From assembly GCA_963848495.1 (NCBI GenBank), contig CAWKDV010000004.1, positions 62,001-126,000 on the forward strand: a stretch of 64,000 nt of DNA, written 5' to 3'. Every line of letters starts with the position of its first letter. Position 1 is the first letter of the stretch. The notes under the pieces were generated by a model. That model did not search any database and was not told the DNA's origin. It saw only the letters and a program-made list of their open reading frames with translations. The position numbers and the translations under genes are program-made. The DNA comes from JAICJR01 sp963848495 (GTDB taxonomy: Bacteria; Actinomycetota; Thermoleophilia; Solirubrobacterales; Thermoleophilaceae). Of this stretch, positions 52,666-62,014 are shown one piece after another.

Positions 52666-53691
52666 GTGCGACCTTGGGGAAGCGAGCCGGCCGGACGCTT
52701 CGACGAGCACGTCTTCACGAGCGAGGCGCTGCGGGGCAATCCGCTGGGCGATCCTGACGAGCGGCCGCTCTGGGTCTACGTGCCGCCGGGCTACGACGAC
52801 GAGCCGGAGCGCCGCTACCCGTCCGTCTACATGATCCAGGGGCTCACCGGCCAGCTCGACGCCTGGCGCAACCGCTCGCCGTTCCGCCGGAACTTCCCGG
52901 AGCTGGCCGATGACCTGTTCGCCTCGGGCGAGGCGCCGCCTGCCGTGATCGTCTGGGTCGACGCCTGGACCTCCCTCGGCGGCAGTCAGTTCCTCGACTC
53001 GCCCGGCACGGGCCGCTACCACACCTACCTCTGCGACGAGGTGGTCCCGTGGGTCGACTCGAACTACCGCACGCTGGCCGCGCCCGAGCACCGCGGCATC
53101 GCCGGCAAGTCGAGCGGCGGCTACGGCGCGATGGTCACCCCGATGCTCCGCCCCGACCTCTTCGGAGGGCTCGCCACCCACGCGGGCGACGCGCTCTTCG
53201 AGGCCTGCTACCTGCCCGAGTTCCGCGATAGCGCCCGCGCCCTGCGCGACGACTACGAAGGCTCGTTCGAGAAGTTCTGGGAGGACTTCGGCGGCCGCCC
53301 GGCATTCACGAAGGACAGCGACGGCTACCTGCTGAACGACTGGTGCATGGCGGCCTGTTACTCGGCCGACGAGGACGGCACGGTGCGGCTGCCGTTCGAC
53401 CCCGACACCTCGGAGCTGATCCCCGAGGTGTGGGAGCGCTGGCTCGCCTGGGACCCGGTGCGGATGGTGCCGCGCCACGCCGACGCGCTCCGCGGCCTCA
53501 AGGCGATCTACATCGACGCCGGCAAGCGCGACCAGTGGTACCTCGACCTCGGCGCCGAAGCCTTCCGCCGCGCGCTCGCCGACATCGGCGTGACCGACGT
53601 CTTCTTCGAGATCTTCGACGCCACCCACATGGGAATCGAATACCGCTATCCGCTCTCGCTGAAGTACCTGGTGGAGCGGCTCTCTCCCTAG
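52666..53691 (+). CDS. Alpha/beta-hydrolase esterase (esterase D/FrmB-like)
   Basis: A 341-residue hydrolase. The nucleophile elbow is GKSSGGYGAMV near residue 148; acid and base candidates are Asp in DAGKRDQWYLD and His in ATHMGIEYR near the C terminus. Starts with LWVYVPPGYDDEPERRYPSVYMIQG as in Esterase D/mycolyltransferase-like proteins. No signal peptide, so it is cytoplasmic. The start is GTG 52666. Confidence 0.87.
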   Translation: MRPWGSEPAGRFDEHVFTSEALRGNPLGDPDERPLWVYVPPGYDDEPERRYPSVYMIQGLTGQLDAWRNRSPFRRNFPELADDLFASGEAPPAVIVWVDAWTSLGGSQFLDSPGTGRYHTYLCDEVVPWVDSNYRTLAAPEHRGIAGKSSGGYGAMVTPMLRPDLFGGLATHAGDALFEACYLPEFRDSARALRDDYEGSFEKFWEDFGGRPAFTKDSDGYLLNDWCMAACYSADEDGTVRLPFDPDTSELIPEVWERWLAWDPVRMVPRHADALRGLKAIYIDAGKRDQWYLDLGAEAFRRALADIGVTDVFFEIFDATHMGIEYRYPLSLKYLVERLSP

Positions 53692-53709
53692 CCGGGCAAA
53701 ATCTCCTGC

Positions 53710-54162
53710 ATGGGGCAGGAGCACGTGGATCGCGTCAGGGAAGGCATCCACAAGATGAGCTTCGACCTGGTCGACCTGTTCGGCGACGGCAGCCGCGGCG
53801 ATCCCGCGTCGGCGTTCGACGTCGGCGGCCTCGCGCCCGACATCGAGATCGTGTTCGTCGGTCCGGCGCCGGGCGTGTCCGACTTCCACTACACCGGGCT
53901 CGAGGGGCTGGCGGAGGGTTGGCGGGACTGGCTCGAGCCCTGGAAGACCTACGTCGTCGAGATCGAGGGCTTCGTCGACGGCGGCTGCGACGTGGTGACG
54001 CTCGTGACGCTGCGCGGCGAGACCCGGCACGGCGGCGTGACCGTCGAGCAGCCCGCGGCGGCCGTCTGGACGCTCGCCGACGGTCAGGTGGTGCGCGTCG
54101 CGTTCCACCTCGACCGGCGCACGGCGCTCGAGAGCGTCGGGCGAGCCGACGCGCTTTCCTAG
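53710..54162 (+). CDS. NTF2-like/SnoaL-fold protein
   Basis: A 150-residue single-domain protein. Pattern: helix (DLVDLFGDGS), then APDIEIVFVG, TGLEGLAEGWRDWLEPW and a beta-sheet with VVTLVTLRGETRHGG. This fits the NTF2-like cone fold used by isomerases or binding proteins. It lies 18 bases after the esterase gene, so both may be in one operon. Substrate unknown. Confidence 0.78.
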   Translation: MGQEHVDRVREGIHKMSFDLVDLFGDGSRGDPASAFDVGGLAPDIEIVFVGPAPGVSDFHYTGLEGLAEGWRDWLEPWKTYVVEIEGFVDGGCDVVTLVTLRGETRHGGVTVEQPAAAVWTLADGQVVRVAFHLDRRTALESVGRADALS

Positions 54163-54182
54163 CGCCTCGCCGAGGGCCTCGT

Positions 54183-54608
54183 CTAGGGCGCCTGGACGAC
54201 CTTGCCGCGCACGGTCACGATCACGTGCGGGTCGTTCGGCGGGTAGGCCGGATCCGGCTTGAGGGTGAGCACCTCGCGCCCGTTGATCCGCCAGTTCTCG
54301 AGCTTGCCGGTGGTGCCGGCGGGAGCGTCGAAGAACAGACCCTGCGTGGCGGGCACGGTCTGCCCGTCGCCCTCCACGCGCATCGAGAGCACGGAGGCGT
54401 TCGGGTCGGTCGCGCCCGGCGCCGAGGGCATGTGGCTGACCTTCGCAGTGCCGAGGCCGGCCTGGGAGCCGCGCACTCCGAGCGTGGTGCGCGACGAGTC
54501 GCTGCTCACGATGTCGGCGCCACTCGAGAAGAGGCGGGACTGGTCGGCGACCGATACGGCCGAGGAGACGAGAGCGGCGACGATCGCGGCGACGATCGCG
54601 TTGCGCAT
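54183..54608 (-). CDS. Secreted hypothetical protein
   Basis: A 141-residue protein with a signal-peptide-like N terminus (NAIVAAIVAALVSSAVSVA). The body (LGVRGSQAGLGTAKVSHMPS, then GLFFDAPAGTTGKLENWRING) looks beta-rich. No family recognised. It may be co-regulated with the delta-60 protein upstream. Confidence 0.7.
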   Translation of the reverse strand: MRNAIVAAIVAALVSSAVSVADQSRLFSSGADIVSSDSSRTTLGVRGSQAGLGTAKVSHMPSAPGATDPNASVLSMRVEGDGQTVPATQGLFFDAPAGTTGKLENWRINGREVLTLKPDPAYPPNDPHVIVTVRGKVVQAP

Positions 54609-54693
54609 CTGGGGAGCACCTTCCTTGGTGTCGGCGGGGCCAGACGACTACCTAGCGGCCAACGTACACCGCATGAGGTAGTTCCGCCAGCGC

Positions 54694-56469
54694 TCAGCGC
54701 ACGATGCGGAACGGCACCTCGATCGCCACAGTGGACGGACCGAGGAAGCGCGGCCGGGCGCGCAGCCGGTAGCGGCCGGGGCGCAGCTTGTGGCCGGACA
54801 CCCGGCCGGTGAAGCGGAAGCTGTTCAGCCCGACCTGGTCGGCGTGGGTGAAGCGGCCCTGCACCACCCAACGCGTGCAGCTGCGCCCGGACCGCCCCCG
54901 CTTCGGCTTCATGCAGCGGCCCTTGTGGCGGACGCCGTGCTCGCGCCTGAAGACCGTGAACAGCGTCGTGACCGCTGTCGTGTCCTGGTAGCTGACCGCG
55001 GTGCCGACCGTCTTCGCGATGCTCGGCCCGCTCGGGGCGGCGGAGAACACCGCCGGCGTGATGCCGAGGCTCGACAGGGTGGCGGTGATCGGCCCGGGCG
55101 TGTTGGGCGTGGGCGGAGTCGACGTCGGCGGCGGGGGCGGCGGCGCCTGTCCGAGCAGCCGCACCACCGCGGCCTTCGAGCCGGCAAACCCAGCGGCCAC
55201 CATGTCGCCGTCCGGCTGGAGGGCCAGCGCGTGGACCTCCGAGGTCCCGCCGGCGCCGCCGAGCTGGCTCAGGTACTGGCCATTTGCCGCGAAGGCCGGG
55301 TCGACGGCGCCGGTCGAGTCGATCCGGGCGATCGACAGCTCGTTCTTGCCGGCGCTGTCGGTGGCCGTTCCTCCGAGCACCAGCTTGCCGTCGGGCTGCA
55401 GCGCGACGGCGCGCCACTCCGCCGGACCGTTCGGCATGAAGGAGAGCAGGGAGCCGCTGCTGCCGAACGTCGGGTCGGGGTCGCCGCCGTCGGTCAGGCG
55501 CAGCACCAGGCTAGGCGAGCCGACAGAGGGATTGCAGCCCGGGTCGCCGCTCGTGGCGAGGCCGGCCACCACGAGCTTGCCGTCCGGCTGCGCCGCGAGG
55601 CCGTTCGCCGCGGCGAGAGCTCCGCACGCATCGCCGAAGGGGGCGGACAGGAACGTCCCGTGATCCGCGAAGCCGTCGTCGAAGCTCCCGTCGGTGCCGC
55701 TCAGTCGTGAGACGAGCAGGAACTGACCACTCGGGTCCGCGCTGAGGCCGGCGACGACGATCTTCCCGTCGGGCCGAACGTAGAGACCGTTCACGACGTC
55801 TGCCTCGTGCGAGACGCTGCGCACGAGCCCCTGCACCAGGCCGCCGGTGCCGAACGTCAGATCCGGCTTCCCGCTCGAGTCGACACGCCCGACGACGAGC
55901 TCGTCGACACTCGCCACGGGCCTCGTGCCACCCACGAGGATGCTCCCGTTTGGCTCCAGGGCGAGCGCGTCGATGGACGGAGCGACGGAATCCGCCAGCG
56001 CCGGTGCCACCACCTCGCCCCCGCTGCCGAACGTGGGATCGAGCTTCCCGCTCGAGTCGAAGCGGACCACGAGCGGGCCGTCGGTCCCCACCAGGATCTT
56101 GCCGTCTGGCAGCAGAAGGACCGCGTGCGCGCGCGAGACCGGTGTGGCGCTCGTGTCGAACTGCTTGATCACGCTGCCGCCGTTGCCGAACGTCGAATCG
56201 AGCGTGCCGTTCGGGTTTAGCCGCGCGAGCAGGACCGCCGGATCGCCGTTCGCGTCGTTCGCCGTGCCGGCGAGCACGAGCTTCCCGTCGGGCTGGACGG
56301 CGAGCGCGTCGATCTGGGCCGAGCCGCTGCCGAACGGATAGGCCGCAACGCCGTTCGAGCCGAAGCCTGGATCTGGATCGCCAGCCTGAAGTGCCAGCGC
56401 GGGCGCGCACGTCAGAAGTTGGGCGACGATCGCCGCCGCGAGGGCACCGAGGAGCCGGGGATGCTGCAT
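54694..56469 (-). CDS. Secreted delta-60 repeat protein
   Basis: A 591-residue exported protein with a signal peptide (residues 1-26). It carries about seven delta-60-type repeats of 50-60 residues, each with the core QPDGKLVLAG...LDSTFG.GG, probably folding as a seven-bladed propeller. A Pro/Thr linker leads to a C-terminal beta-domain (SSLGITPAVFSAAPSG, then VQGRFTHADQVGLNSFRFTG). Likely a surface or extracellular protein; no enzyme motif is visible. Confidence 0.83.
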   Translation of the reverse strand: MQHPRLLGALAAAIVAQLLTCAPALALQAGDPDPGFGSNGVAAYPFGSGSAQIDALAVQPDGKLVLAGTANDANGDPAVLLARLNPNGTLDSTFGNGGSVIKQFDTSATPVSRAHAVLLLPDGKILVGTDGPLVVRFDSSGKLDPTFGSGGEVVAPALADSVAPSIDALALEPNGSILVGGTRPVASVDELVVGRVDSSGKPDLTFGTGGLVQGLVRSVSHEADVVNGLYVRPDGKIVVAGLSADPSGQFLLVSRLSGTDGSFDDGFADHGTFLSAPFGDACGALAAANGLAAQPDGKLVVAGLATSGDPGCNPSVGSPSLVLRLTDGGDPDPTFGSSGSLLSFMPNGPAEWRAVALQPDGKLVLGGTATDSAGKNELSIARIDSTGAVDPAFAANGQYLSQLGGAGGTSEVHALALQPDGDMVAAGFAGSKAAVVRLLGQAPPPPPPTSTPPTPNTPGPITATLSSLGITPAVFSAAPSGPSIAKTVGTAVSYQDTTAVTTLFTVFRREHGVRHKGRCMKPKRGRSGRSCTRWVVQGRFTHADQVGLNSFRFTGRVSGHKLRPGRYRLRARPRFLGPSTVAIEVPFRIVR

Positions 56470-56604
56470 GGAGGGCCAGTCCTTCGTGTGGTGATCCCCG
56501 AAAGGGCGGGAACCTGCTTCGTTCTTAACCCGAATGGTCGGGATCCGTCAAGCGCCGCCACGTTCGACTGAGCGGTTCCACTGAAGTCAAGGCAGGGGGT
56601 TGAA

Positions 56605-56884
56605 GTGCAGATAGCGGCTACGGCCGGCGTGCTGGTCGGCGCCTGCGTGCTCGTCACGCTCGTGAGGGCGATGGCCGTCGACGGGCCTTTTCGTCGTCGC
56701 CCTGCTGGGGCTGGTCGCCAACCTCACCGGCCTCGGCATCCCCGAGAGTGACGTGATGAGCTGCTACCTGATCCAGCTCCAGGCGCTGATGCGGTCGGAT
56801 GGGCCGACGGACGGCGACGTACGGGCGGCCGACCGCTCCTGCACGCGGCACCAGCCCAGAGGCACCGGCCACAGCGGGAGCTGA
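56605..56884 (+). CDS. Small two-TM protein, apparently frameshifted
   Basis: GTG 56605 with GGGGG upstream opens a frame with a hydrophobic segment (ATAGVLVGACVLVTLVRAM). Near 56686 one extra C would be needed to join it to the next frame, which carries a second segment (LFVVALLGLVANLTGLGIP) and a tail ending at 56884. The joined product would be about 92 residues. The evidence is only the pairing of two membrane-like stretches across a single base. Confidence 0.4.
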
Positions 56885-56891
56885 ACCCGAC

Positions 56892-57923
56892 TCAGCGAAG
56901 GATGGGGCCAGTCGTCGTGGGCGGCGGCTTGGTCGTGGTGGGCGGCGGCTTCGTCTTGGTCGGGGGCGGTGTCGTGGTGGAGTCCGTCGTCGTGGATGGC
57001 GGTGTCGTGGTGGTCGTGTCCGTGGTCGTGGGCGGCGTTGTGGTCGTGGGCTGCTGGGTCGTCGTGCTGTACGTCGCCGTCGTCGTGCTCGGCGCGGACG
57101 TCGTCCGGGACGTTGTGGCCGAGGTTGTTGCGCTGGCGGTGGTGGCAGGCGGTGGGACGGGCGTCGACCCGGGATCGGTCAGGGCGAGGCCCAGCGCGGT
57201 ACCGCCGCCGGTCAGCAGCGCGAGGGCGAACACCGTGGCAAGCAGTGGTATCCGTCTTGATCGACGGGCCCTGGCGTCCCTCGCATCCTCAGCGAGATCG
57301 CGGCTGGCGGCGTCGAGGTTGTGCCGGCTCGCGCATCGCCCATGGCCGCTGCCGAGCTGACTCTTGATCCGCACCGCCTCGGCTAGATGCGTGGAGGCGC
57401 CGGCAGGATCGCCGGCGACGAGGTGGAGGGAGCCGAGCTCGTGGAGCGCCCAGGCCTCGCCCGGCAGGTCGCCGAGCGAGCGGGCGGTGCGCAGCGCCAG
57501 CCGAAGCGAGCGAACCAGGTCGAGCCAGCGGAGCAGGAGCGCGAGCAGCGCCGAGAGGTCGCGCGCCACGCGAAGTGCCTCCTCCCGGTGACCCGCTCGG
57601 TCGAGCCGGCCGACAAGGGTCACAAGGGCGTCGACCTCGTCGGAGACGACCTTGGGATCGAGCGCGCGCCCTTGGGCGATCGCGTTGAAGAGCCGCAGGG
57701 ACTTCTCGCAGCGCGATGTGACGGCCGAAGCATCCTCGAGCAGCCCCTCCAGCTGGTCGCCGGTCGCGGCCGGCTGCTCCTGCTCGGCCGGCTCGCTCAG
57801 CGCGTCGGCAAGCTCGGCGGCGTTGTCCTGCTCCGGCTCCGGCCGGAAAAGCGCGAATGCACCGTCCGACGAGCCAACCTCGAGTGAGTAGTGGCCTACC
57901 CCGACGACTCCAGTCCGGTCCAT
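56892..57923 (-). CDS. TPR-like protein with TM and Thr/Pro-rich tail
   Basis: A 343-residue protein. The N-terminal 210 residues are helical with tetratricopeptide-like pairs (ALRVARDLSALLALLLRW; WALHELGSLHLVAGDPAGAS). A membrane segment (PLLATVFALALLTGGGTALGLAL) is followed by about 100 residues rich in Thr and Pro, with many TTT runs. This looks like a cell-surface stalk, possibly O-glycosylated. The helical part would be on the cytoplasmic side. No family name is assigned. Confidence 0.75.
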   Translation of the reverse strand: MDRTGVVGVGHYSLEVGSSDGAFALFRPEPEQDNAAELADALSEPAEQEQPAATGDQLEGLLEDASAVTSRCEKSLRLFNAIAQGRALDPKVVSDEVDALVTLVGRLDRAGHREEALRVARDLSALLALLLRWLDLVRSLRLALRTARSLGDLPGEAWALHELGSLHLVAGDPAGASTHLAEAVRIKSQLGSGHGRCASRHNLDAASRDLAEDARDARARRSRRIPLLATVFALALLTGGGTALGLALTDPGSTPVPPPATTASATTSATTSRTTSAPSTTTATYSTTTQQPTTTTPPTTTDTTTTTPPSTTTDSTTTPPPTKTKPPPTTTKPPPTTTGPILR

Positions 57924-58025
57924 TGCTGGAGCAAGCTAGATCGCCCGGCCCTCCGTTTCCGCGTCTTTCTGAGGGCGGGAGCGTGTAATTGGACGCGTCA
58001 GGACGCGCCCGTCATCTGATGAGAG

Positions 58026-58096
58026 AGGCGCCGACCGGAATTGAACCGGTGTACCTGGTTTTGCAGACCAGTGCGTAACCACTCCGCCACGGCGCC
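58026..58096 (-). tRNA. tRNA-Cys (GCA)
   Basis: The minus strand gives acceptor GGCGCCG/CGGCGCC, anticodon stem CTGGT/ACCAG with loop CTGCAAA (anticodon GCA), T-arm with GGTTCAATTCC, and discriminator T, as expected for tRNA-Cys. CCA is not encoded. Confidence 0.96.
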
Positions 58097-58189
58097 GGAG
58101 GGCGTGAAGCGTAGCGGGGGGCGGGGCCGCTCCGGGGAACTTGACGAATCAGCTTGTCAGGGCGGCGCCGGGCGGCCGATTACCCAACC

Positions 58190-59254
58190 ATGCCCGGACG
58201 TACCTGGCTCTGCGACGACGACATGGCCCGGGAGCGGATGCTGGACATCGAGCGCCATATGGCGCCGAAGCGGAAGGCCGTGATGGGAGTCATCGCGGTC
58301 GCCCTGCTGGTCAGCGCGCCCTGGGTCGGCTGGTGGTGGCTGATCGCCCTCGTGATCCCACTGGCGGCCTTTGCGATCGCCGACCACAGCGTGCACGCCC
58401 AGCGCCAGCCCGAGTACGCGCTCTTCATCGCCTGGGCGGCGGGCGAGGTGACCGTGGCGGTGGCGGTGTCGCTCTCCCAGGGCCCGCACAGCCCTGGCCT
58501 GCCCTGGCTCGCCATCCCGGTGGTGGTGCTCAGCGCCCGCTTCTCGAAGCGCGGCGTGATCGTCGGCGTGGTCCTCACGCTGCTCCTCCTGGTGGGCGCC
58601 TGCTTCTCGCACGGCGTGGATCCGGTGCTCGAGAACCCGCCTCTGCTGGTCGGGCCGGCCGCGCTGATCGTGGCCGTGGCGATGCTCACCACCGCCCTGC
58701 GCCGGGCCGACCTCGAGCATCGCCGGAACTCGCTGATCGACACGCTCACCGGCATGCTCACCCGTCGTGCCCTGGCGAGCAGGATCGACGAGCTGGCCGA
58801 GCTCTCGCGGCACACGCGGGATCCCGTCGGCGTGATCCTCGCTGACGTCGACAGCTTCAAGGAGGTCAACGACTCTCTCGGCCACGGCGCCGGCGACGAC
58901 GCCCTCGCGGACGTGGCCCTGCGTATCCGCGGACAGGTGCGCGCATTCGACCTCGCCTACCGCGTCGGGGGTGACGAGTTCGTGATCCTCCTGCCGGGAG
59001 CGGACGCCGAGCACGCCGCGCAGGTCGCGGAGGCCCTGCGCCTGGCGGTGGCGGACGAGCCCGTCGGCGACGATCTCGCCGTGACGATCAGCCTGGGCGT
59101 GGCGGCCTCGGCGCGCGGGCAGGTGTTCGACTACGACGCCGTCTTCGATGCCGCCGACACGGCGCTCTACGACGCCAAGCGCGCCGGCCGCAACTGCGTC
59201 CGCGGCGGCGAGATGGCCGCGCCGGAGCTGGGCCTCACAGGCAGCGCGGCCTGA
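58190..59254 (+). CDS. Membrane diguanylate cyclase
   Basis: A 354-residue protein from ATG 58190 (a longer start at 58154 is possible). About five hydrophobic segments in residues 35-165 are followed by a GGDEF domain with RVGGDEFVILLPG and an upstream RxxD inhibitory site (RAFD). The DTLTGMLTRRALASR and ADVDSFKEVNDSLGHGAGDD segments are standard. It makes c-di-GMP from GTP. The end overlaps the lipase gene by 20 bases tail to tail. Confidence 0.92.
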   Translation: MPGRTWLCDDDMARERMLDIERHMAPKRKAVMGVIAVALLVSAPWVGWWWLIALVIPLAAFAIADHSVHAQRQPEYALFIAWAAGEVTVAVAVSLSQGPHSPGLPWLAIPVVVLSARFSKRGVIVGVVLTLLLLVGACFSHGVDPVLENPPLLVGPAALIVAVAMLTTALRRADLEHRRNSLIDTLTGMLTRRALASRIDELAELSRHTRDPVGVILADVDSFKEVNDSLGHGAGDDALADVALRIRGQVRAFDLAYRVGGDEFVILLPGADAEHAAQVAEALRLAVADEPVGDDLAVTISLGVAASARGQVFDYDAVFDAADTALYDAKRAGRNCVRGGEMAAPELGLTGSAA

Positions 59255-60023
59255 ACGACGGGTCGGCCGGCCCGCGCCGCCCGAGCGCGTTCAGCACCCA
59301 CTGCGCCGCGACCGGATCGTCCTGGATCGTCACGTGCTCGGAGATGTCGAGCGGGCAGCGGTCCTGAAGCACGACGTTGGTCACCCGGCTCGCCGGCCCG
59401 GCCAGCGCCTGCGACGTGTAAGGCGTGACCACCTCGTCGTAGCGCGTCGAGATGACCGTGTAGTCGATCCCCGGGAGCGTGTCCCCGCCGGCGTTGAGCT
59501 GGGCCAGGAACGACGAGCCGGCCGCCTGCTCGAGGCACGACTCGCAGAGGACGCCGAGCGGCGACGCCAGCGGATTCGTCGTCCCGTGGTTCGAGGGGGC
59601 CATGCCGATCAGCTCGTTCACCTTCGGGGCGCCGCCGAGGAACTTCATCCAATAGCGGGGCATCATGCCGCCCTGGCTGTGGCCGACGATGTCGACCTTG
59701 CGCGCGCCGGTCTCCTTCAGCACCTGGTTCACGAAGGCCGCGAGCTGCGCCGCCGACTGGCGGATCTCGCCGAGCCCGTTGTCGCCGTAGTCGAGCGAGA
59801 AGACGCAGTAGCCGGCGGCCTTGATCTGAGGCGACAGCGTGAGCCAGCTCGTCTGGTTCAGGAACGTGCCGTGGACGAGGACGACCGGGTACGGATGGGC
59901 CGCGCTCGGCCTGCAGCTCGCGTCGTTCGAGCCGGGCGGCGACGGCGCGGCTGCCGCCACCGCCGGCACGGCAAGCAGCACCGCGGCCACGACCGCCGCC
60001 ACTCCCCCCGCTCGCAAGCGCAT
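59235..60023 (-). CDS. Secreted lipase (class 2-like)
   Basis: A 262-residue exported alpha/beta-hydrolase. Signal peptide residues 1-25 (VAAVVAAVLLAVPAVAAA). Oxyanion region VVLVHGTFLNQTSW, nucleophile GHSQGGMMPRYW near residue 113, acid in STRYDEVVTPY, and His in DISEHVTI near the C terminus. Several cysteines likely form disulfides. Pattern fits the class 2 triacylglycerol lipase/acyltransferase group (PF01674-like). ATG 60023 gives the signal peptide. Confidence 0.9.
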   Translation of the reverse strand: MRLRAGGVAAVVAAVLLAVPAVAAAAPSPPGSNDASCRPSAAHPYPVVLVHGTFLNQTSWLTLSPQIKAAGYCVFSLDYGDNGLGEIRQSAAQLAAFVNQVLKETGARKVDIVGHSQGGMMPRYWMKFLGGAPKVNELIGMAPSNHGTTNPLASPLGVLCESCLEQAAGSSFLAQLNAGGDTLPGIDYTVISTRYDEVVTPYTSQALAGPASRVTNVVLQDRCPLDISEHVTIQDDPVAAQWVLNALGRRGPADPSFRPRCL

Positions 60024-60093
60024 GCTGCAAATTTCAGCACGAACGCCCGTTTTGGGCGCCATCGCCCACGGTGGCCGCCAATTTGGCCGAGGC

Positions 60094-60099
60094 TATACT
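60094..60099 (+). promoter_or_regulatory. -10 box of tRNA-Gly
   Basis: TATACT lies 11 bases before the tRNA 5' end. The -35 box is weak. Confidence 0.5.
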
Positions 60100-60110
60100 C
60101 CGGCGTCCGC

Positions 60111-60184
60111 GCGGATGTAGCTCAGTTGGCTAGAGCGTCTGCTTGCCATGCAGAAGGTCGTGGGTTCGAGTCCCATCATCCGCT
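60111..60184 (+). tRNA. tRNA-Gly (GCC)
   Basis: Cloverleaf with acceptor GCGGATG/CATCCGC, D-arm GCTC/GAGC, anticodon stem TCTGC/GCAGA with loop TTGCCAT (anticodon GCC), and T-arm GTGGG-TTCGAGT-CCCAT. CCA is not encoded. Confidence 0.97.
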
Positions 60185-60766
60185 TCACTGATTAGCCTGC
60201 AAATGGGTCGTTTTTGAGCCGTCCTGTCGCGGTATAGGCAGTCTGGCAGAGCCGGTATTTCGCCGTGAGTGGCAATTGGGTGGCAGAACCCCCGACTGTG
60301 GAGCCGTTTGACAGGCCTCAGTGAACGTGCGCAGCGGGCCATGCGGACCAGGACAAATGGCTGCCCCAGGGGGCGAAGTCGAAGCCGTTTGGCCTTGGCC
60401 CCGCGGACATCGGACAGCCCGGCGGGCATCCTCAGTTGCAGCGTCTCGACAGGGCTACATGCACGCTTCTCCGATGGAGTGTGGCCTGCGTTGGAAACGC
60501 CTCGCCCGCGAGAACACCGCCTATACGCGAGAGCGGCGGTCTGAGCCGATACGGCTCGGCGGCCCTGCTCACGTTCCGGAGCGGAAGCCTCAGCGGCCTC
60601 GCGCGGACCGCCGACAGTGCTGAGTCCACGTCGGGAGCGGCAGCGAACGCCAACCTCGCGACAGTGCCCCCGAACTCCACGCTCTGCGGCGCGCGCGGGA
60701 TATGAGATCCGCGGCGGCAGCCGCCGTGGGCGGCGATCCCTCGGTGGGGTCAGCCGGTGTGGGCTG
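60185..60766. other. About 580 bases without a supported gene after tRNA-Gly
   Basis: All frames here are low-complexity or shadows. Phrases such as GTGGCAATTGGGTGGCAGAACC are the kind of sequence left after a tRNA integration event, but no integrase gene or repeat of the tRNA 3' end was found. Confidence 0.55.
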
Positions 60767-62014
60767 TTAGGCGGCGCAGTAGAGGTTGTTTGCTGCTGCC
60801 GCGCCGCGGGCGAATCCGGCCTGGCCGGGCGTTCTGCCGTTGAGGAGGAGCACGGCGACGCGGCTGCCGTCGACGGCGTAGACGACGTCCGATTGGAAGC
60901 CGTCGCCTGCACCGCTGCCGAGATGGACGAGGGGGCCGCCGCAGCCGCTGGGGTCGCCCGCCCCGATTTCGCCGCGGACGATCGGGTCGAGCAGCGTGCC
61001 GTTGGCGAAGGCGGCGACGAACCTTGCCTCGTCCTTGGCGTCGGTGACGATCGCGCCGTCGGCGCCCTTGCCAAGGTGCCGGGCGGTCGTGTCGGTGACG
61101 GTGCCGTCGACGGCGAGGGCGTAGCCGTTCGCGTGCGCTCCGGCGATCGGCCCTTGCGGGTCGTAGGCGGTGTGGCGTAGCCGGAGCGGCTGGAAGATGC
61201 GTTCGCGGTAGAGCAGCGGGAGCGGCTTGCCGGACGCCTTGGCGGCGATCAGGCCGACGATGTTCCAGCCGATGTTGGAGTGGTGGTAGGTGGTGCCGGG
61301 CGGGGCGAGCAGAGGTTGCCAGGCGGCGAGCCGAATGAACCAGAGCGGCGAGACCCGGGCCGCCGGATTCGCCCGTATCCGGGCGGCGACCGCGATCAGC
61401 TGCGCCCGCAGTTTCGGGTCGCCGACACGCGCGAGATACGCGCGGCCCGCGCGCGCCGAGGAGAAGACGTCGTTGTCGTCGATCAGGCCGCTCGAATCCG
61501 ACAACAGCGAGCGAATCATGATCTCTCCCCCGTGAGCCCGGAGCAGACCAGGAAGCCAGCGATCGACGGTGTCCTCGAGGCTCAGCTTGCGCTCTTGGAC
61601 GAGTTGGAGGACCGCCGCCACGAGCCACGTCTTGCTGTTGCTCTCGATCCGCATCCGCGCATCCACTCGCATCGGCTCCGTAGTCTTCACGTCCGCGACC
61701 CCCGCCGAACCAACCCAGGTGCCGTGCGGCCCGAACACATACGCGGTCGCACCGGGCGCAAGGCGATTCGGGCCTGTCACCACCCCGTCGAGGGTCCCCT
61801 GCATGAACTCCGACCGCGTCTCCTGCCCCGCGAAGAACGCGCGGCCAACACCGACGGCAATCCCAGCGGTCACCACCAGCCCGACAACCAGCCACAGCAC
61901 CTTCCGATGTGGCCAATGACCCCGATGCGGTAACGACTGCGCGCCCGTCGACACGACACCAACCTCCGTCGCGAGTATCTGCCAGCCAGCCCGAACACTC
62001 ATCCGGGCCAGCAC
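60767..62014 (-). CDS. Beta-lactamase-family serine hydrolase, membrane-anchored
   Basis: A 415-residue protein (start uncertain; GTG-started products of about 395 residues are possible). One N-terminal membrane segment (LWLVVGLVVTAGIAVGVG). The SxxK motif is in RIESNSKTWL. The usual YxN triad position reads YHHSNIGW, so the tyrosine seems replaced by histidine; a neighbouring Tyr precedes it. These proteins include D-Ala-D-Ala carboxypeptidases and esterases. Several cysteines near the C terminus may form disulfides. Confidence 0.82.
   Translation of the reverse strand: MLARMSVRAGWQILATEVGVVSTGAQSLPHRGHWPHRKVLWLVVGLVVTAGIAVGVGRAFFAGQETRSEFMQGTLDGVVTGPNRLAPGATAYVFGPHGTWVGSAGVADVKTTEPMRVDARMRIESNSKTWLVAAVLQLVQERKLSLEDTVDRWLPGLLRAHGGEIMIRSLLSDSSGLIDDNDVFSSARAGRAYLARVGDPKLRAQLIAVAARIRANPAARVSPLWFIRLAAWQPLLAPPGTTYHHSNIGWNIVGLIAAKASGKPLPLLYRERIFQPLRLRHTAYDPQGPIAGAHANGYALAVDGTVTDTTARHLGKGADGAIVTDAKDEARFVAAFANGTLLDPIVRGEIGAGDPSGCGGPLVHLGSGAGDGFQSDVVYAVDGSRVAVLLLNGRTPGQAGFARGAAAANNLYCAA

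Noticed and set aside
60130..61074. Minus-strand frame ending DGTRTHDLLHGKQTL
   Set aside because: This peptide is the antisense translation of tRNA-Gly, a known false annotation; the rest is Arg/Pro-rich shadow of the serine hydrolase gene.
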